Source of the DNA: Macrosoma leucophasiata
Lineage: Eukaryota; Arthropoda; Insecta; Lepidoptera; Hedylidae
Reading direction: 5' to 3'
DNA length: 64,000 nucleotides
Assembly (NCBI GenBank): GCA_036365455.1
Contig: JAWQUS010000008.1
Span: 18,521,501-18,585,500, forward strand
Shown here: one piece after another, positions 60,274 to 64,000 of the stretch
Layout: each line of letters starts with the position of its first letter
Position numbering within the stretch: the first letter of the stretch is position 1
Position numbers and translations under genes: made by a program
The notes under the pieces: generated by a model
Told to the model about the DNA's origin: nothing
What the model saw: the letters and a program-made list of their open reading frames with translations, nothing else
Databases searched by the model: none

Positions 60274-61994
60274 CAAAGAAGATAGCTACAAAACTTTGTG
60301 ACCCGGAGGACACAACTAGAGTACTCCACACAATTATGGATGTCGCCACAAGTCCAAGAAGAAAAATGCTAAGAGTTTTATTCGCCTCAAAAGTCTAAAG
60401 GTAGTAAAAAAAACATTGATTTACAAAACATTAAATATACCTGTAGGTTTTTTATTGATGAGTTTTCTTCTTTATAATACTAGCGACCCGCCCCGGCTTC
60501 GCACGGGTAGCATTTATTATATTGTGGGGACGCGTCCGATTTTGACAAATCCGTGATATTTCGATAAATAAATATAAGAGCGATATAAATAAATTACAGA
60601 TATAAAGCTTCCTCAGATAAACCCTCTTGCCAACATTTCAAACAGGAGCAAAAGCCGTTTACTACTTGCCGAGATTACCGCATACATACAGACAGACAGA
60701 GAAAAAAGGGGGGCTTTACTTTATAATATGTAGTGATGATATAAAATTCTCGTGTCACAATGTTAGTTACCATACTCCTCCGAAACGGCTGGACCGATTC
60801 TCGTGAAATTTTGTTTCTATTGGGTAGATCTGCCAAAATTCTTACCCCAAAGTTAACATATATTATAAATACCCTTTTTTTTATTTTTGGTAAATTTTTT
60901 TGTGGCATTATAAAAAGCATATTATTATAACCCTATTTTTTTTGTCTTCTATTACCAAACCTCTATTTTTTAATAGCGGTATTAGTATCTCCAGTTTAAG
61001 GCTTCCTGTCCATAGATGCGGTGCGAGTGAGCTAATATTAACCAATAGGATTGCATAACATCTCCGCTTAGCTCCAGTCACTCCAGTGCACATGGATTTG
61101 CGAGCTGGTTTTAAAAATTATACTTTTATCGGAAGCGCGTCGCATCGCGTCAATGGACAGGCAACATTAACCTATTAGGCGATACGAAGTTGGTCGGGAC
61201 AGCTAGTACCTACTCTATAATAAAAGCTTTAAAAAAATCTTTGTAAGAGGCCATTATGGGGACATTTGTACTTCTCTTACATTCATTTCTCATTTACACA
61301 CACAGGCCAATTTCGAAGACTTTTGACAATTCAATTATTAAATTATAGTTTTCCTCCCAACTTACTTGACGTTGGGAGAAAAAATTATACCTAAGAATAA
61401 ATGTTTAGTTTAATTGGTGTGTTAGGTCCGTTCATAAATAATTGTATAAGTCTAAAAGTATTATTTAAGTCTAAATATTTCTTAAATGTTATATGAATTA
61501 AGTATATTACTACTAACCTAGGATTAAATGTGTTTTACGTAATAACCGTTTTTATGAAAAAAATAGATATGTAAATGAGTGGTGACATCTATGGAAGGGT
61601 TTTCTCTTTAAAGAGAATATTTTTGAGACTGTTAAAATATTAGCCAAATATACCTACATATTTAAAATGGATGTATATATGTATGTATTCTTGTGTCTCT
61701 TCTTTTAGTTTAAATGATTGCTGTACATAATAACCGTGTCCATTTGTGTTGAGATTAATTAAAAAATGCAAAAATATTGCTGAAGTTGTTTAATTTAAAA
61801 CTTGTATGGTAGTAACATATTTATTTTAACCGTACACCAGAGAAATACGTATTTAATTCAATTTATTATAATTTAAATACACAAAAGCAATGTAAGAGCA
61901 GAATATGAAAAACATCTGCGAAAAAATAACAACCAGTAAATATGTAACATACAAAGTGAAATTATTGTTTTGTACCCAATTTTGTATTATTTAA

Positions 61995-62180
61995 TGAAGG
62001 TGGCAAACCAACAGTCTATCGACATCTACCTAAAATCAGAGGTCAAGATGCAGATGCGATGCCACCCCTGAAAACTTTGTTGTTATGTCTCTGTGATAGT
62101 TATTATGGGGGCATACGTTACCATCTAACCGTAACACCATAGTGCTGAACACTACCATTTGGCGGCAGATAGGTTAGGCA
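61995..62180 (-). repeat. SINE-A, diverged inverted copy
   Basis: gaaggtggcaaaccaacagt, 'caagatgcagatgcgatgcc' and 'gtgctgaacactaccatttggcgg' in reverse family order. Confidence 0.6.
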
Positions 62181-62928
62181 ACAACTACACAACACAATCA
62201 AAATATACCAGCACGTTCTCTACATTTCTTTGTCATTTGAATTTAAATTAACGCTCCATTGAATATTATACCGCATCACGTATCCGTCTAACAAGACCCA
62301 ACAAGTAAGCCTCTTAACATGTTGTACGTCTTGTTAGCCCGCTATAACACAATTCAAATAACGTGTGAAGATACGTTCCTCATTCAATGACATTCTATAA
62401 TATTTTGTATCATTTTCCTGCTACGAATATCACACAATACATAATTTCACTTCTGTATTTTCCCGAAGAGGTAGTCATTCAGAAATATTCAATATTTGCC
62501 AGTTAGGTAAGTTCCGTGTAATGTATACGAAAAGGATTTTTTTTGTTGTTTAAAAGGAGTTTTTTCGCAAGGAATAGAACATGATTTTTATGACATTTAC
62601 TGACATATAAATTACTTTACTAACATGCATAGAACATTAGATTTTCAACATTCAGAGACAAAACACCACTAAGCCTGGGCTGCACCACAACATTTGTTAA
62701 AGTTATAAGAGCAAGACACGTACAAATAGACAGCCCTTATTTCTTTAATAAAAATAAATATAAAACACAAAAGCATCTGCTTTGGAAATAAGCTTTAGGA
62801 ATCTGAAAGAGTTTAACCATCGACGACACAACGCAGCGCAGCAAGGAAATGAGTATCAAAGAAAATCCGGTATCCAGATGTCTTCGCAATGTTCAGAGCA
62901 AGCTTTGTTCGACGACATAGCTCCAAAA

Positions 62929-63478
62929 GGAACTTGGGCTCAACGCGCCGGTATTAAATGGTAACTTATACCGAGACGTTGATGCACGTCCCTCTTGAGC
63001 ACAAAGTATGTTGACTCATGATACACTTTGATAAAATACCCAAGATCCACACACTCAAAAATGTACACAAAAAGAAAACGCACAATGTGGCTCAATAAAA
63101 TTAATTTATTTTTGTCATTTTGTCTAAATGACCAATTCTTAATATTCTGTCGTGTTGATAAGCTCATATTTGATATTGGTAAAATGGGAAAATGTGTATA
63201 TTTTCTTTAAAAAAAAATGACTTGATAAATCGGCGATCGCCGAGTCTTCTTGCAGGAACTTTTGTAAAATAATGTGGATCTAGGGTTTTTTGTTGATTAG
63301 TTACGAAACATAAATTAAAAATCAGTGAGTATAAAGATAATAATAGTGATCTTTGAATTATTTTTTTTAAGTAGACGATAGAGCAGTACATATGGTGAGA
63401 TTTGTATAAAAAGAACTTGGGCTCAACGCATCGGTATTAAATGACAACTTATACCGAGACGTTGATGCACGTCCTTCT
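62929..63478. repeat. 70-bp block duplicated at 62929-62999 and 63409-63478
   Basis: Both copies read gaacttgggctcaacgc, then 'ggtattaaatg' and 'acttataccgagacgttgatgcacgtcc'. Direct orientation, about 480 bp apart. The first copy forms the end of an open frame at 62782-62964. Confidence 0.8.
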
Positions 63479-64000
63479 TACGCCGTATTAATTAGTGACA
63501 CACACACACACAATATAAAGTTTGACATCCCGGATTAAGATATAACTTACATAAAAATGCTTATAATTGTTTGAACTGATGTATGATATAATATTATTAG
63601 CAACACACGGAAAGTACATACTCAGAAATAATAATAAAATTAATATCAAAACATTCAATATCTTTTGATGCGATTATGACGGTGTGATTTGTATAAAAAG
63701 TGGAGACAACCTTGACATATTATTTTGAAAGCTTAAAGATTTTTTTTAGTGTTTTTACATCACCGAAATAAAAAGATTTTAATTTAAACTTTAGAAAATT
63801 TCTAATTTCTAAGATAGAAAAATTTTACATGTACTATAGTAAGGTAAACGAAAAATCTTTTAAACACCTAATGTATCTAAAGAATCTCAAGATAATATTG
63901 CACAGCTTGCACCCTTTTATAATTATCTTTGTACAAATCTACGAATGTAAATTGCTGTGATTCTTTGATTCTTCTCGATCGCAGTGGCGGTAGTTTTATA

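Larger units (their letters stand above)
60274..64000. other. downstream of receptor, no firm gene
   Basis: Holds retroelement 3' ends (60478-60545, 60740-60830, about 61190), a SINE-A copy, a duplicated 70-bp block and AT-rich sequence. No fry exon was recognised here. Confidence 0.5.

Overview
This window is AT-rich eukaryotic nuclear DNA with short exons, GT-AG introns and many short interspersed repeats. The repeat types point to a moth or butterfly (Lepidoptera): 3' ends of the 'gcccgcggcttcgcc' kind, tRNA-headed SINEs, and many small terminal-inverted-repeat (TIR) elements. The order is an inference from repeat style and gene content. I ran no search.

Two genes are supported. The first is furry (fry), on the minus strand from 46813 down to its stop at 3596. 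I could place 32 consecutive exons whose reading phases all agree. Together they encode 1602 residues plus a stop, about the C-terminal half of this very large scaffold protein. The 5' exons are not in the window and must lie beyond 64000 if the gene is intact. Fry proteins are HEAT/Armadillo-like scaffolds that work with NDR/Tricornered kinases and Mob proteins in polarised cell growth and dendrite patterning.

The second gene is a rhodopsin-class (class A) peptide GPCR on the plus strand. It has three coding exons (50253-51134, 53111-53330, 60086-60273) giving 429 residues. No fry exon was found between 46814 and 64000, so the receptor seems to sit antisense inside one fry intron of more than 17 kb.

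Layout: 1-3595 is 3' flank of fry with small repeats and a likely poly(A) signal. 3596-46813 is the fry exon series, with introns of 161 to about 3660 bp. 46814-50252 is repeat-bearing intron sequence. 50253-60273 is the receptor. 60274-64000 is repeats and unassigned sequence. The introns hold at least two tRNA-related SINE families, a third poly(A)-ended SINE-like family with nine copies, several TIR element (MITE) families, a foldback element, and a striking number of near-perfect hairpins with short spacers.

Main points for a second look: a decayed tandem copy of a fry exon beside the intact one; two GC-AG introns in fry; the nested antisense receptor; a SINE split by a 1350-bp insertion; and a hairpin inside one SINE copy that looks like a template-switch event when compared with its sister copies. 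I found no prokaryotic feature, CRISPR array or rRNA gene.
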